Shown one piece after another: positions 26,264 through 35,843 of a stretch of 64,000 nucleotides of DNA. Both the position numbers and the translations under genes were made by a program. A model generated the notes under the pieces. The model was not told the DNA's origin. It ran no database searches and worked only from the letters and a program-made list of their open reading frames with translations. The DNA is from Xanthobacteraceae bacterium (lineage in GTDB: Bacteria; Pseudomonadota; Alphaproteobacteria; Rhizobiales; Xanthobacteraceae): NCBI GenBank assembly GCA_004297465.1, contig SCUB01000006.1:26401-90400 (forward strand). The letters run 5' to 3'. The first letter of the stretch is position 1. Each line of letters begins with the position of its first letter.

Positions 26264-26272
26264 TTGTGCATT
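26264..26272. promoter_or_regulatory. TGC-type palindrome, possible PhaR site
   Basis: TGCATTGCA (in GTGCATTGCAA) just before the -35 region of the phasin promoter. PhaR repressors of phasin genes bind TGC-containing palindromes; assignment is inferred. Confidence 0.25.
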
Positions 26273-26285
26273 GCAAAAAAAACTA

Positions 26286-26314
26286 TTGACTTTTTTGTGC
26301 GGTGCGGCATATTG
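26286..26314 (+). promoter_or_regulatory. Sigma70-like promoter of the phasin gene
   Basis: TTGACT at 26286-26291, a 17-base spacer, then ATATTG at 26309-26314. It leaves a leader of about 100 bases before the ATG at 26422. Confidence 0.5.
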
Positions 26315-26421
26315 ATGCGCGTAATGCAAAAATATTCATTCGGCAGGTCTGGGGATGTTCTCTGGATGCGCCTCCTGTGATGAGACTTTATCCGGCGCCA
26401 GCACCCGGGAAGGGAAACACT

Positions 26422-26766
26422 ATGGTCAAGGTTGAAGAGTTCCAGCAGTTTGGCAAGGAGCAGATCGAGGCGGCGACCCAGTCGGCGGCCGTGTTCTCGA
26501 AGGGGACCCAGGCGATCGCGCTTGCCGTCACCGACTATGCCAAGAAGTCGTTCGAGGACACCAGCAAGCTGTTCGAGAAGCTCGCGGCCACCAAGTCGTT
26601 CGACAAGGCCGTCGAGGTGCAGACCGAATTCGCCAAGTCCTCCTACGAGACCTTCGTCGCCGAAGCCACCAAGCTCGGCGAGCTGTATGCCGACCTCGCC
26701 AAGGAAGCCTACAAGCCGTTCGAGGGGTACTTCTCGAAGCTGAACATTCCGTCGGCACGTTCGTAA
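26422..26766 (+). CDS. Phasin (polyhydroxyalkanoate granule protein)
   Basis: 114 residues, one amphipathic helical Phasin_2-type domain: QFGKEQIEAATQSAAVFSKGTQAIA, DYAKKSFEDTSKLFEKLAATKSFDKAVEVQTEFAKSSYETFV in part, repeated K-S-F/S-Y-E-T spacing. Phasins coat PHA granules in the cytoplasm. Start ATG 26422 has AGGGAA upstream. A strong promoter and a perfect terminator surround it, so it is a highly expressed single gene. Confidence 0.9.
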   Translation: MVKVEEFQQFGKEQIEAATQSAAVFSKGTQAIALAVTDYAKKSFEDTSKLFEKLAATKSFDKAVEVQTEFAKSSYETFVAEATKLGELYADLAKEAYKPFEGYFSKLNIPSARS

Positions 26767-26793
26767 GATTTCATCCCGCCTCCAGGATGCGGA

Positions 26794-26821
26794 AAGCCCG
26801 GCCTCGCGGCCGGGCTTTTTG
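26794..26821 (+). terminator. Rho-independent terminator after the phasin gene
   Basis: Ten-base stem AAGCCCGGCC / GGCCGGGCTT with a TCGC loop and a T tract, 27 bases after the stop. Confidence 0.9.
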
Positions 26822-26845
26822 TTTTCGGCTTTGACGCATCGTGCG

Positions 26846-28189
26846 CTACTTGGCCAGCCGCAGCTTGGAGATCGAGGTCGCGATGCTGTTGAACGCCGTC
26901 AGGATCTGCGTCGAGCTGGTGAGCATGAAGAACTTGTCGTCGCCGCTGGCGCAGTTCTTCATCACCGCCTGGGTCGGATCGCCGGTGGTATTCACCTGGA
27001 TCGTGTAGATGGTGACGCCGGTGTTCTTGATGTTGCTGCACAGCAGCGACTGACGGGAGTCGACCTGTGGCGAGGGGTCGTAGCCGTTGCCGTACCAGCG
27101 GTCCTCGGTGTTGAGTCCGTCGGACAGGTGGATGATGACCTTCTTGTAGGCGTAGTTGGCGTCCTCGGAAGGCGCGTTGAGCGGCGCGGTCTGCAACAGC
27201 GAATGCCACGCCCACACCAGCCCGATCGGCTGGTTGGTGCCGCCGGTCGGCTGCATGTCGTCGATCTTGTTCTTGAGGCCGGTCCAGTCATAGGACAGCG
27301 GCATCAGCGAGACCGGGCAGGGGTCGCTGCTGTCCGGATCGACGGTGATGAACTGGGTGGAAAGATTGCTACCGACCGGCGCGGTGCTGTTGACGTCGTA
27401 ATTCTGGTCGCGGTCGGTGACGCAGCCGCTCCAGCTCGAATGGTTGCCCGGTGTCCAGGAATAGCCGCGCGACGTGCAGGAGCTCTTGGTGCTGTATCGC
27501 CAGTTGCTGCACGAGCCGTTCTGGTCGTCCCACTGGTCCCAGCGCAGCCAGTTCTGATTGTAGTTGCTGGAGCCGACGTTCACCCACTTCGCGAACGGAA
27601 CGATCGAGATATAGACGTCGCCGGTGTTCTGCGCCGTGGCCTTGAGCTGGTCGATCAGGTTCTTGGCCGCGGATTTGAGCGCGGTCATCTTGTTGTTGCT
27701 CGCCATCGATCCGGTGTTGTCGAGAGCGAGCGCCACGCGCAGCCGCGTATTGCCCCACGCCGACGTTGCGCTGGTGGTGAAGGGCAGTTGCGGGAAGCCG
27801 ACCACCTTCATGAAGTCGGTGTCGATGCTGCCCGCGCCGTCGAGCTTGACGGTGGAGCCGTTCGGTCCGCTGGCGGAATAGGTCGCGGTGATGGTGACGT
27901 TCTTGGCCTCGGCGTGGCTGTACATCGCGTTGAAATACGCGGTGGCCTTGGAGGAGAGCTGTGCCGGGGTCAGCGTCGCGGCGTCCTTGGCGAGCATCAG
28001 CACCGCGGAATCGAGCGCGGCCTGCATCGCCGAGCGGGCGCTGTTGGCGCGCGTGTAGTCGACCGCGGCGCCGATGAAGCCGATGATCGGCAGCAGCGCG
28101 AGCGCGAAAATCATGACAAAGTTGCCACGCTCGTCGCCGCGGAACAGCTTGGCGCGGGTGCGCAGATTACGCCATGTCGATTGCAGCAT
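26846..28189 (-). CDS. TadG-like pilus/VWA protein, copy 1
   Basis: 447 residues. Begins with a basic tail and a pilin-like TadE/TadG helix (DERGNFVMIFALALLPIIGFIG, residues 19-40 in part), then a TadE-like helix rich in A/S and a VWA domain with the metal site DNTGSM at 157-162. A Cys-containing insertion (about 225-300) is typical of these proteins. TadG-type proteins are anchored in the inner membrane and belong to tight-adherence (Flp) pilus systems; no other tad genes are nearby. It is the downstream member of a tandem pair. Confidence 0.85.
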   Translation of the reverse strand: MLQSTWRNLRTRAKLFRGDERGNFVMIFALALLPIIGFIGAAVDYTRANSARSAMQAALDSAVLMLAKDAATLTPAQLSSKATAYFNAMYSHAEAKNVTITATYSASGPNGSTVKLDGAGSIDTDFMKVVGFPQLPFTTSATSAWGNTRLRVALALDNTGSMASNNKMTALKSAAKNLIDQLKATAQNTGDVYISIVPFAKWVNVGSSNYNQNWLRWDQWDDQNGSCSNWRYSTKSSCTSRGYSWTPGNHSSWSGCVTDRDQNYDVNSTAPVGSNLSTQFITVDPDSSDPCPVSLMPLSYDWTGLKNKIDDMQPTGGTNQPIGLVWAWHSLLQTAPLNAPSEDANYAYKKVIIHLSDGLNTEDRWYGNGYDPSPQVDSRQSLLCSNIKNTGVTIYTIQVNTTGDPTQAVMKNCASGDDKFFMLTSSTQILTAFNSIATSISKLRLAK

Positions 28190-28270
28190 CGTCGGGCCGT
28201 CCGATCTCGTTCGGGTTGAAGCCGCAACTGTAGGATGCGACCGGTGAACGTTGAGTAAAATCAGGAATTT

Positions 28271-29596
28271 TCATCGGGCAAGACGCAGCTTGGAGAGCGA
28301 GGCGCCGATGGAATCGAAGGTCGAGATCACCTGGCTGGCGTTGGTGAGCAGGAAGAACTTGTCCGGGCCGCTGGCGCAGTTCTGCATCACCGCCTGGGTG
28401 GGATCGCCGGTGGTGTTGACCTGGATCGCATAGACCGTGATGCCGGCGGCCTTGGCGTTGGCGCACAGCAGGGCCTGGCGGGCGTCGATCTGGGCCGCAT
28501 TGGAATACCAGCGGTTCTGGGTGTTGAGTCCGTCGGACAAGAGGATGATGACCTTCTTGTAGGCGTAGTTGGCGTCCTCCGCCGGGGCGTTGAGCGGCGC
28601 CGCCGGGGCGAGCGACAGCCATGCCCACGCCATGCCGATGCCCTGGTTGGTGTTGCCGTCCGGGCTCATGGCATCGATCCTGGCCTTGAGGCCGCTCCAG
28701 TCGTAGCTCAGCGGCATCAGCGCGGTCGGGCAGTCGGCATACTGCTCGGTGACGAACTGGCTGGCGAGCGTGCCGCCGATGGGCGGCGCGGCATTGGTGT
28801 CGTAGTTCTGGTCGCGGTCGGTGACGCAGCCGGTCCAGCTCGCGTGATTGCCCGGCGTCCAGCTGCCGCCGTGCGACTGGCAGGAATTCCGGCTGGAATA
28901 GCCGCCGAAGCTGCAGGCGCCGTTCTGGTTGTCCCACTGGTCCCAGCGCAGCCAGCCCTGGTTCCTGTTGGCCGGGTCGACGTTGACGTCCTTGGCGAAC
29001 GGAATGACCGAGATGTAGACGTCGCCGGGGGTCCGGGCCGAGCCCTTGAGCTGGTCGATCAGGTTCTTGGCCGCGGTCTTGAGCGCGGTCATCTTGCCGT
29101 TGGCCGCCATCGACCCGGTGTTGTCGAGGGCGAGCGCCACGCGCAGCCGCGTATTGCCCCATGCCGCGGTCGAGCTCGAGTTGAAGGGCAACTGCGGGAA
29201 GCCGACCACCTTCATGAAATCGGTGCCGATGAAGCCCGCGCCGTCGAGCTTGACGGTGGCGCCGTTCGAGCCGCTGGCGGTGTAGGCGGCGGCGATGGTG
29301 ACGTTCTGCGCCTCCGGGTGGCTGTACATCGCGGAGAAGTAGGCGGTGGCCTTCTGCGTGAGCTGCGCCGGGGTCAGCGTGGCGGCGTCCTTGGACAGCA
29401 TCAGGGCGGTGGAATCGAGCGCCACCTGCATCGCCGAGCGGGCGTTGTTGGCGCGGCTGTAGTCGACCGCGGCGCCGATGAAGCCGATGATGGGAAGGAA
29501 CGCGATGGCGAAGGTCGTGGCGACGTTGCCGCGCTCGGCGCGCAGCAACGCCGCCGCCAGCCGGGAGAGATCAATTCGCCGCGTTCCGGTAACCAT
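28271..29596 (-). CDS. TadG-like pilus/VWA protein, copy 2
   Basis: 441 residues from the ATG at 29596 (upstream GGGG); ATGs at 29647 and 29665 are in frame but lack a ribosome site. Same architecture as its neighbour: RAERGNVATTFAIAFLPIIG transmembrane helix, VWA domain with ALDNTGSMAANGK, a Cys-rich insertion and identical blocks such as NLIDQLK and YAYKKVIILLSDGLNT. The two proteins are clearly paralogous along their full length, pointing to a tandem duplication. 81 bases separate the genes. Confidence 0.85.
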   Translation of the reverse strand: MVTGTRRIDLSRLAAALLRAERGNVATTFAIAFLPIIGFIGAAVDYSRANNARSAMQVALDSTALMLSKDAATLTPAQLTQKATAYFSAMYSHPEAQNVTIAAAYTASGSNGATVKLDGAGFIGTDFMKVVGFPQLPFNSSSTAAWGNTRLRVALALDNTGSMAANGKMTALKTAAKNLIDQLKGSARTPGDVYISVIPFAKDVNVDPANRNQGWLRWDQWDNQNGACSFGGYSSRNSCQSHGGSWTPGNHASWTGCVTDRDQNYDTNAAPPIGGTLASQFVTEQYADCPTALMPLSYDWSGLKARIDAMSPDGNTNQGIGMAWAWLSLAPAAPLNAPAEDANYAYKKVIILLSDGLNTQNRWYSNAAQIDARQALLCANAKAAGITVYAIQVNTTGDPTQAVMQNCASGPDKFFLLTNASQVISTFDSIGASLSKLRLAR

Positions 29597-30118
29597 GAGC
29601 GAGCCCCATGACAGGCCTTCACCTCGCACGGATTGCGCCTCCGACATGAAAGGCGGGTAAAGCAAATCGGGGAAAAGCGGTTAATGCCGCGGAATCCGCC
29701 GCAGGCGAGGCAGTTTCCGCCGCCATGGTCAGCGCCGCGTCAGGCGGTTGGATAAAATGTCGATGAGGCGGCAAACCGCCGCTTAACCATCGCGCTTCCT
29801 CGCGGGGCCCTGGGTGGCGCTGGTCGGAGCGGCGCGCGCGTTGCCGGCCTCAGGCTTGCGGGGGTGCCTGGCCCGTCCCATATATTTTTTGCAAAAGCTG
29901 ACAGGTGTGGGCAGACCCGCAGGGTGAGGTCGGTCGATCTGGTCAAGGCCGCGGAGCGGCTTTATCATGTTAATGGCGTAAAGGAGATTTGTCCGCCCGA
30001 TGGACGCCGCATGCCAAGGCCAAGCCTGAACCGTGAAATGACCGACCGATCCTACCCAATCCGATTCGATGCGGCACGCGATGGCCTGCGCGCCGCCAGC
30101 GCCGTGGTGACGACGGCG
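29597..30118. other. Divergent intergenic region between TadG and clpS
   Basis: No gene recognised. It contains a short hairpin GGCGGCAAACCGCC near 29770 and a stretch of in-frame codons that could extend clpS, without family support. Confidence 0.4.
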
Positions 30119-30445
30119 ATGGCGGACAAAAAATCCGTCGGTCCGGCCGGTCCCGGCACCTCGGTGATCACCAAGGTCAAGCCGCAGACCAAGCGGCCCA
30201 ATCTCTACCGTGTGTTGCTGCTCAACGACGATTACACGCCGATGGAATTCGTCGTGCACGTGCTCGAACGCTTCTTCAACAAGGATGTCGAAGCCGCGAC
30301 CAAGATCATGCTGCACGTTCATCATCACGGTATCGGCGAATGCGGCATTTTTACCTACGAGGTGGCTGAAACCAAAGTGACGCAAGTTATGGATTTCGCG
30401 CGCAAGCACCAACATCCTTTGCAATGCGTGATGGAAAAGAAGTAG
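30119..30445 (+). CDS. clpS: ATP-dependent Clp protease adaptor ClpS
   Basis: 108 residues from ATG 30119. Adaptor that delivers N-degron substrates to ClpAP. Seen: an unstructured N-terminal tail, then [22 protein letters not shown] with the DD-substrate pocket, [21 protein letters not shown] and a C-terminal [10 protein letters not shown]. Followed 35 bases later by clpA, the usual pair. In-frame ATGs at 30038 and 30011 would add N-terminal residues; none has a strong ribosome site, so the start is provisional. Confidence 0.92.
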   Translation: MADKKSVGPAGPGTSVITKVKPQTKRPNLYRVLLLNDDYTPMEFVVHVLERFFNKDVEAATKIMLHVHHHGIGECGIFTYEVAETKVTQVMDFARKHQHPLQCVMEKK

Positions 30446-30480
30446 ACTGACAGCGGCTGGGAATACCACGAAGGATGCGC

Positions 30481-32925
30481 ATGCCCACTTTCTCTCACAG
30501 CCTCGAACAATCGCTGCACCGTGCGCTCTCGCTCGCCAACGAGCGCCACCATCAGTATGCGACGCTCGAACATCTGTTGCTGTCGCTGGTCGACGATCAG
30601 GACGCCGCCGCGGTGATGCGCGCCTGCAGCGTCGATCTCGACAAGCTGCGCGGCAGCCTCGTCAACTATCTCGATACCGAGTTCGACAACCTGGTGACCG
30701 ACGGCGGCGAGGATTCCAAGCCGACCGCCGGATTCCAGCGCGTGATCCAGCGCGCCGTCATCCACGTGCAGTCATCGGGCCGCGAGGAAGTGACCGGCGC
30801 CAACGTGCTGGTGGCGATCTTCGCCGAGCGCGAGAGCCACGCCGCGTTCTTCCTGCAGGAGCAGGACATGACGCGCTACGACGCCGTCAACTACATCAGC
30901 CACGGCATCGCCAAGCGCGCCGGTTCCTCGGAGTCGCGCCCGGTGCGCGGCGTCGACGAGGAAACCGAATCGAAAACCTCCGAGGACACCAAGAAGAAGG
31001 GCGACGCGCTCGACGCCTACTGCGTCAACCTCAACAAGAAGGCGCGCGAGGGCAAGATCGATCCGCTGATCGGGCGTTCCGCCGAGATCAGCCGCACCAT
31101 CCAGGTGCTGTGCCGCCGCCAGAAGAACAATCCGCTGCTGGTCGGCGACGCCGGCGTCGGCAAGACGGCGATCGCCGAGGGACTGGCGCGCCGCATCGTC
31201 GATCACGACGTGCCCGACGTGCTGGCCGCGGCGACCGTGTTCTCGCTCGACATGGGCACGCTCTTGGCCGGCACGCGCTATCGCGGCGATTTCGAGGAGC
31301 GGCTCAAGCAGGTCATCAAGGAACTGGAAGCGCACCCCAACGCCATCCTGTTCATCGACGAGATCCATACCGTGATCGGCGCCGGCGCCACCTCGGGCGG
31401 CGCGATGGATGCTTCCAACCTGCTCAAGCCGGCGCTGGCGTCGGGCACCATCCGCTGCATCGGCTCGACCACCTACAAGGAATACCGCCAGTATTTCGAG
31501 AAGGACCGCGCGCTGGTGCGGCGGTTCCAGAAGATCGACATCAACGAGCCGACCATCGAGGACGCCAAGAGCATCCTCAAGGGCCTGAAGCCGTATTTCG
31601 AGGAATACCACAAGCTCAAATACACCAATGACGCCATCGACGCCGCGGTGGAACTTTCGGCGCGCTACATCCACGACCGCAAGCTGCCGGACAAGGCGAT
31701 CGACGTCATCGACGAATCCGGCGCGGCGCAGATGCTGCTGCCGGAGAGCCGCCGCAAGAAGACCATCGGCCTCAAGGAGATCGAGGCGACCATCGCCACC
31801 ATGGCGCGCATTCCGCCCAAGTCGGTGTCGAAGGACGACGCCGAAGTGCTCAAGCATCTCGAACAGGCGCTCAAGCGCACCGTGTTCGGGCAGGACAAGG
31901 CCATCGAGGCGCTCTCGGCCGCGATCAAGCTGGCGCGCGCGGGCCTGCGCGAGCCGGAAAAGCCGATCGGCTGCTACCTGTTCTCGGGCCCGACCGGCGT
32001 CGGCAAGACCGAGGTCGCCAAGCAGCTTGCGCAGACGCTCGGCGTCGAATTGTTGCGCTTCGACATGTCGGAATACATGGAGCGCCACACCGTGTCGCGG
32101 CTGATCGGCGCGCCGCCCGGCTATGTCGGCTTCGATCAGGGCGGCCTCCTGACCGACGGCGTCGACCAGCATCCGCACTGCGTGGTGCTGCTCGACGAGA
32201 TCGAGAAGGCGCATCCCGACCTCTTCAACGTGCTGCTGCAGATCATGGATCACGGCCGGCTCACCGATCACAACGGCAAGCAGGTCAACTTCCGCAACGT
32301 CATCCTGATCATGACCACCAACGCCGGCGCCGCCGATCTGGCGCGCCACGCCTTCGGCTTCACCCGCACCAAGCGCGAGGGCGACGACGCCGAGGCCATC
32401 AACCGCACCTTCGCGCCGGAGTTCCGCAACCGCCTCGACGCCATCATCGCGTTCGCTCACCTCAACACCGAGGTGATCGCCAAGGTGGTCGAGAAGTTCG
32501 TGCTCCAGCTCGAGGCCCAGCTCGCCGACCGCGACGTCACCATCGAGCTGTCGGAGCCGGCCTCGAAGTGGCTGGTGCTGCACGGCTACGACGAGCAGAT
32601 GGGCGCGCGGCCGATGGCGCGCACCATCCAGGAGCACATCAAGAAGCCGCTCGCCGACGAGGTGCTGTTCGGCCGGCTCAAGGGCGGTGGCCATGTCCGC
32701 GTCGTGCTGGAAACGGATGCCATGGGTGCCGAGAAGATCGGCTTCGAGTTCGTCGACGGGCCGGTGACGCCGAAACCGGAGAAGCTGCCGGCGGGCGCGC
32801 GCAAGCGAGCCGTAAATCGGCAGCGCAAGCCGGCGGCGCCGAAGGCCATCAGGCCCGGCGACAACAAGCCGGGCGATGGCGGGCCCAAGGGGTCGGTGCC
32901 CAAGGTTCCGCTGGTCAAGGCATAA
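30481..32925 (+). CDS. clpA: ATP-dependent Clp protease ATP-binding subunit ClpA
   Basis: 814 residues. Hexameric AAA+ unfoldase of the ClpAP protease. Seen: the Clp_N repeat (1-145) starting [14 protein letters not shown]; first AAA+ module with Walker A GDAGVGKT near 220; second module with [14 protein letters not shown] near 503; [21 protein letters not shown]alker B region. The C-terminal tail (about 765-814) is Lys/Pro/Ala-rich. AAGGA lies correctly for the second of two close ATGs (30481 rather than 30475). Confidence 0.95.
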   Translation: MPTFSHSLEQSLHRALSLANERHHQYATLEHLLLSLVDDQDAAAVMRACSVDLDKLRGSLVNYLDTEFDNLVTDGGEDSKPTAGFQRVIQRAVIHVQSSGREEVTGANVLVAIFAERESHAAFFLQEQDMTRYDAVNYISHGIAKRAGSSESRPVRGVDEETESKTSEDTKKKGDALDAYCVNLNKKAREGKIDPLIGRSAEISRTIQVLCRRQKNNPLLVGDAGVGKTAIAEGLARRIVDHDVPDVLAAATVFSLDMGTLLAGTRYRGDFEERLKQVIKELEAHPNAILFIDEIHTVIGAGATSGGAMDASNLLKPALASGTIRCIGSTTYKEYRQYFEKDRALVRRFQKIDINEPTIEDAKSILKGLKPYFEEYHKLKYTNDAIDAAVELSARYIHDRKLPDKAIDVIDESGAAQMLLPESRRKKTIGLKEIEATIATMARIPPKSVSKDDAEVLKHLEQALKRTVFGQDKAIEALSAAIKLARAGLREPEKPIGCYLFSGPTGVGKTEVAKQLAQTLGVELLRFDMSEYMERHTVSRLIGAPPGYVGFDQGGLLTDGVDQHPHCVVLLDEIEKAHPDLFNVLLQIMDHGRLTDHNGKQVNFRNVILIMTTNAGAADLARHAFGFTRTKREGDDAEAINRTFAPEFRNRLDAIIAFAHLNTEVIAKVVEKFVLQLEAQLADRDVTIELSEPASKWLVLHGYDEQMGARPMARTIQEHIKKPLADEVLFGRLKGGGHVRVVLETDAMGAEKIGFEFVDGPVTPKPEKLPAGARKRAVNRQRKPAAPKAIRPGDNKPGDGGPKGSVPKVPLVKA

Positions 32926-32935
32926 GCTGGCCGCA

Positions 32936-32961
32936 TGCTGCCATGACTTGCTGCCATGACT
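32936..32961 (+). repeat. Tandem 13-bp repeat after clpA
   Basis: TGCTGCCATGACT occurs twice head to tail (32936-32948, 32949-32961), starting 10 bases after the clpA stop. Probably a slipped duplication. Confidence 0.6.
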
Positions 32962-33046
32962 TGCCGCGGTCATCGCGGCGGGCGGCTTGACGCGCGGCGG
33001 ATTCTGGCCGCGTGATAGATTCCTTGTTTTCCGCAAGGGTATCGGC

Positions 33047-33781
33047 GTGACCCCCCGATTCACCGAGACAGAGCTGCCGAGCAACCGTGTCGCGTACTGG
33101 TGCGCGCTCCGCCATGTGCCCGGACTGATCCTTTCCTGGGTGCTGTTCGCCACCTACATCGGCATCGGCGCGATGGCGCACGATCTCAACTTCAGCCTGG
33201 GCTGGGCGGTCGCCTCCACCCTGATCATCTGGGCTTCGCCCGCGCAGGTGGTGCTGCTCTCCACGCTGGGGGCGGGCGCCTCGCCCTTGCAGGCGGCGAT
33301 CGCGGTATCGCTGAGCGGCGTGCGGCTGCTGCCAATGGTGGTGTCGGTGCTGCCGGTCATGCGCCAGCGCGACACCCGGCTGCGCGAACTGGTGCTGCCG
33401 GCGCATTTCACCGCGGTGACGTTCTGGGTCGAATCGCAGCGGATATTGCCCAGCCTGCCCAGGGCGCGGCGCATCGCCTTCGCCAACGGGCTGGGAACCG
33501 GCCTGTGCCTCGGCGCGTCGCTGGCGACCGGCATCGGCTACCTGCTGGCGGTGCACCTGCCGGCGCTGCTGGCGTCCGGCGTGCTGTTTCTCGCCCCGAT
33601 CACGTTCCTGCTGACGATCTCGCGCAACAGCCAGCGCTTCACGGAATGGCTGGCGATTGTGCTCGGCCTTGTGTTCGCGCCGCTGGCGGCGCGGCTCAAC
33701 ACCGGCGTCGATCTTCTGATCGGCGGCGTTGCCGCCGGCACCATTGCCTACGCGGTGCAGCGCGTCCGGAGAGGGGTCTGA
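33047..33781 (+). CDS. azlC: AzlC-family branched-chain amino acid exporter subunit
   Basis: 244 residues, about seven or eight hydrophobic helices, with AzlC signatures: LILSWVLFATYIGIGAMAHD, IIWASPAQVVLLSTL and SLSGVRLLPMVVSVLP. Works with AzlD as a small-neutral/branched-chain amino acid exporter. It starts with GTG at 33047, seven bases after AAGGG; the TTG/ATG frame upstream at 32987 lies in the clpA tail region. Its stop overlaps the azlD ATG by one base. Confidence 0.9.
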   Translation: MTPRFTETELPSNRVAYWCALRHVPGLILSWVLFATYIGIGAMAHDLNFSLGWAVASTLIIWASPAQVVLLSTLGAGASPLQAAIAVSLSGVRLLPMVVSVLPVMRQRDTRLRELVLPAHFTAVTFWVESQRILPSLPRARRIAFANGLGTGLCLGASLATGIGYLLAVHLPALLASGVLFLAPITFLLTISRNSQRFTEWLAIVLGLVFAPLAARLNTGVDLLIGGVAAGTIAYAVQRVRRGV

Positions 33782-34122
33782 TGAGCTTCGTCGGCGACTG
33801 GAACGCTTTTCTGCTGCTGATCGTGGTGGGCTTCCTGCCCAACGAGGTCTGGCGGCTGCTCGGCTTTTTCGTCGGCGGCGGCATCGACGAGAGTTCGGAA
33901 GCGCTGGTGTGGGTGCGCTATGTCGCCACCGCCATTCTCGCCGGCGTCATCGCTCAGCTTCTGATCGTGCCGCCGGGCGCGCTGGCCACGGTTCCGGCGC
34001 TGGTGCGCTATGGCGCGGTGGCGGTGGGCCTGGCCGTGTTCTTCGCCACTCGGCGCTCGACGCTCGCCGGCGTGCTCAGCGCCGAGGTGGCGCTGATCAT
34101 CGGCAAGCTCGCGCTGGGATGA
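33781..34122 (+). CDS. azlD: AzlD-family branched-chain amino acid exporter subunit
   Basis: 113 residues with about four hydrophobic segments and the AzlD features of a small partner protein (N-E-V-W-R-L-L-G, L-V-W-V-R-Y-V-A-T-A). Translationally coupled to azlC (TGATG). It ends at 34122, directly against the stop codon of the convergent HIT gene with no base between. Confidence 0.88.
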   Translation: MSFVGDWNAFLLLIVVGFLPNEVWRLLGFFVGGGIDESSEALVWVRYVATAILAGVIAQLLIVPPGALATVPALVRYGAVAVGLAVFFATRRSTLAGVLSAEVALIIGKLALG

Positions 34123-34560
34123 TCAGGCCAGCGCCGCGATGAGCCGGCGGGTGTGCTCGGCCAGCACCTCCGGCTCTTCCTTGCGGCTGGCCGGCGGCAG
34201 CAGCGCGACGCCGGCGAAGCGCGGCATCACGTGGACATGGAGGTGGAACACCACCTGGCCGCCGGCGGCTTCGCTGAACTGCTGCAGCGTGATGCCGTCG
34301 GCGCTGAACGCGCCCTTGGCGGCGATGGCGATCTTCTGCGCGATTCGCATCGCATAGGCGAAATCGTCGGGCGCGACATCGAGGATGTTGCGCGCCGGCG
34401 CCTTCGGGATGACCAGGGTGTGGCCCGGCGTGCGCGGCATGATGTCGAGGAAGGCGAAGCTGCGGTCGTCCTCGTACACCTTGTTGCACGGCAGCTCGCC
34501 GCGCAGGATTTTCGCGAAGATATTGCCGCTGTCGTAGGCCGCCGCCATGATCTGGTCCAT
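34123..34560 (-). CDS. HIT family protein (histidine triad nucleotide hydrolase)
   Basis: 145 residues from ATG 34560; an ATG at 34548 is an alternative. Seen: N-terminal IFAKILRGELPCNKVYEDD, PRTPGHTLVIPKA, and the histidine triad HLHVHVMPRF. HIT enzymes hydrolyse nucleoside phosphoramidates or dinucleotides. Last gene of a four-gene run RidA-GDPD-GNAT-HIT. The gap from the GNAT gene is 44 bases. Confidence 0.92.
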   Translation of the reverse strand: MDQIMAAAYDSGNIFAKILRGELPCNKVYEDDRSFAFLDIMPRTPGHTLVIPKAPARNILDVAPDDFAYAMRIAQKIAIAAKGAFSADGITLQQFSEAAGGQVVFHLHVHVMPRFAGVALLPPASRKEEPEVLAEHTRRLIAALA

Positions 34561-34604
34561 CCCTGTTGATGCGTCCGCACTTTCGCCGAGCGCGGCCTTC
34601 AACG

Positions 34605-35810
34605 TCAAGACGGCCCGGCCGGTTTGTCCCCATCGCGGCGGAACGGCCCGGTTTCGGTGAGTTCGCGCGCCGCCAACGCCACATAGGCGCGCTCGCGGGC
34701 GAGATAATCGGCGACCGCCCGGCGCAGCGCCGGATCGGCGATGTAGTGGGCCGAATAGGTCAGGCGCGGGCGATAGCCGCGCGCGATCTTGTGCTCGCCC
34801 TGCGCGCCGGCCTCGACATGGGCGAGGCCATGGCGGATGGCGAAGTCGATGGCCTGATAGTAGCAGACCTCGAAATGCAGGAACGGATGATGCTCGAGCG
34901 CGCCCCAATGGCGGCCGAACAGCGTGTCGGAGCCGATGAAGTTGATGGCCCCGGCGATCCAGCGGCCGTCGCGCCGGGCCATCACCAGCAGGACGTGCTT
35001 GCGCAGGTGCTCGCCGACCAGCGTGTAGAACGCGCGCGTCAGGTACGGCCGGCCCCATTTGCGCGAGCCGGTCTCCATGTAGAACGCGAAGAACGCGTCG
35101 AGCGCGTCCTCGGTGATGTCGTCGCCGGTCAGCTGGTGGATGGTCACGCCGTGTTGCAGCGCCTCGCGCCGCTCGCGGCGGATCGCCTTGCGATGGCGCG
35201 CGGCGAGCGCGGCGAGGAAGTCGTCGAACGAGCCGTAGCCGGCGTTGTCCCAGTGGAACTGCTGGTCGGTGCGCGGCAGGAAGCCGAGGCCGCTCAGCGC
35301 CTGCCATTCGTGGCGCGGCAGGAAGGTGGCGTGCACCGACGAGGCGTGATGGGTGCGGCAGAGCGTGATCAGCCCTTGCGCCAGCGCCGCGCGCACGCCC
35401 CCGGCGTCGGCCGCGTCAGGCCGTACGCACAGTCGCGGCCCGGTCGCCGGCGTGAACGGCACCGAGACCTGGAGCTTCGGATAGTAGCGGCCGCCAGCGC
35501 GCTCATAGGCCTCGGCCCAGCCGTAATCAAACACATACTCGCCGCGCGAGTGCGATTTCAGGTAGCACGGCGCAAGTCCGATGACGCGGCCGGCCTCGCG
35601 CGCCACCACATGCCGTGGCGTCCAGCCGGTGCGCGGCGCGGCCGAGCCGGATTGTTCCAGGCAGTGAAAGAAGGCGTGCGACACGAACGGATTGAACGGC
35701 GCCCCTGCGGGAGCGGCGCAGCCGTCCCAGTCTACTGCCGCCAGGTCATCGACCGACGACAGCACATCAATCTGCAACGCGGATGTGGTCATTAACGCGG
35801 ATGTGGTCAT
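34605..35810 (-). CDS. GNAT-like protein of the COG3146 / peptidoglycan-bridge type family
   Basis: 401 residues. Recognised by HVVAREAGRVIGLAPCYLKSHSRGEYVFDYGWA, ALAARHRKAIRRERREAL, FYMETGSRKWGRPYLTRAFY and FEVCYYQAIDFAIRHGLAHVEAGAQGEHK in parts: the double-GNAT fold related to FemAB. The reaction is not established for this family. The first 12 residues are a perfect six-residue duplication (MTTSAL twice) from an 18-base tandem repeat, giving two equivalent start codons at 35810 and 35792. Confidence 0.85.
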   Translation of the reverse strand: MTTSALMTTSALQIDVLSSVDDLAAVDWDGCAAPAGAPFNPFVSHAFFHCLEQSGSAAPRTGWTPRHVVAREAGRVIGLAPCYLKSHSRGEYVFDYGWAEAYERAGGRYYPKLQVSVPFTPATGPRLCVRPDAADAGGVRAALAQGLITLCRTHHASSVHATFLPRHEWQALSGLGFLPRTDQQFHWDNAGYGSFDDFLAALAARHRKAIRRERREALQHGVTIHQLTGDDITEDALDAFFAFYMETGSRKWGRPYLTRAFYTLVGEHLRKHVLLVMARRDGRWIAGAINFIGSDTLFGRHWGALEHHPFLHFEVCYYQAIDFAIRHGLAHVEAGAQGEHKIARGYRPRLTYSAHYIADPALRRAVADYLARERAYVALAARELTETGPFRRDGDKPAGPS

Positions 35811-35811
35811 T
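35776..35811. repeat. 18-bp perfect tandem duplication at the GNAT gene start
   Basis: AACGCGGATGTGGTCATT occurs twice head to tail (35776-35793, 35794-35811). Each copy contains a start codon on the minus strand. Confidence 0.9.
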
Positions 35812-35843
35812 CGACGCCGAATGCGCGAGGGCTCGATTTGGCA

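Larger units (their letters stand above)
26009..26421. other. Divergent promoter region of the carboxypeptidase and phasin genes
   Basis: No gene seen. The part from about 26240 to 26345 is strikingly AT-rich, with an A8 run and T6 run, and contains a sigma70-like promoter and a TGCATTGCA palindrome in front of the phasin gene. Confidence 0.5.

Noticed and set aside
30772..33153. 793-codon frame antisense to clpA
   Set aside because: Shadow of clpA, no domain.
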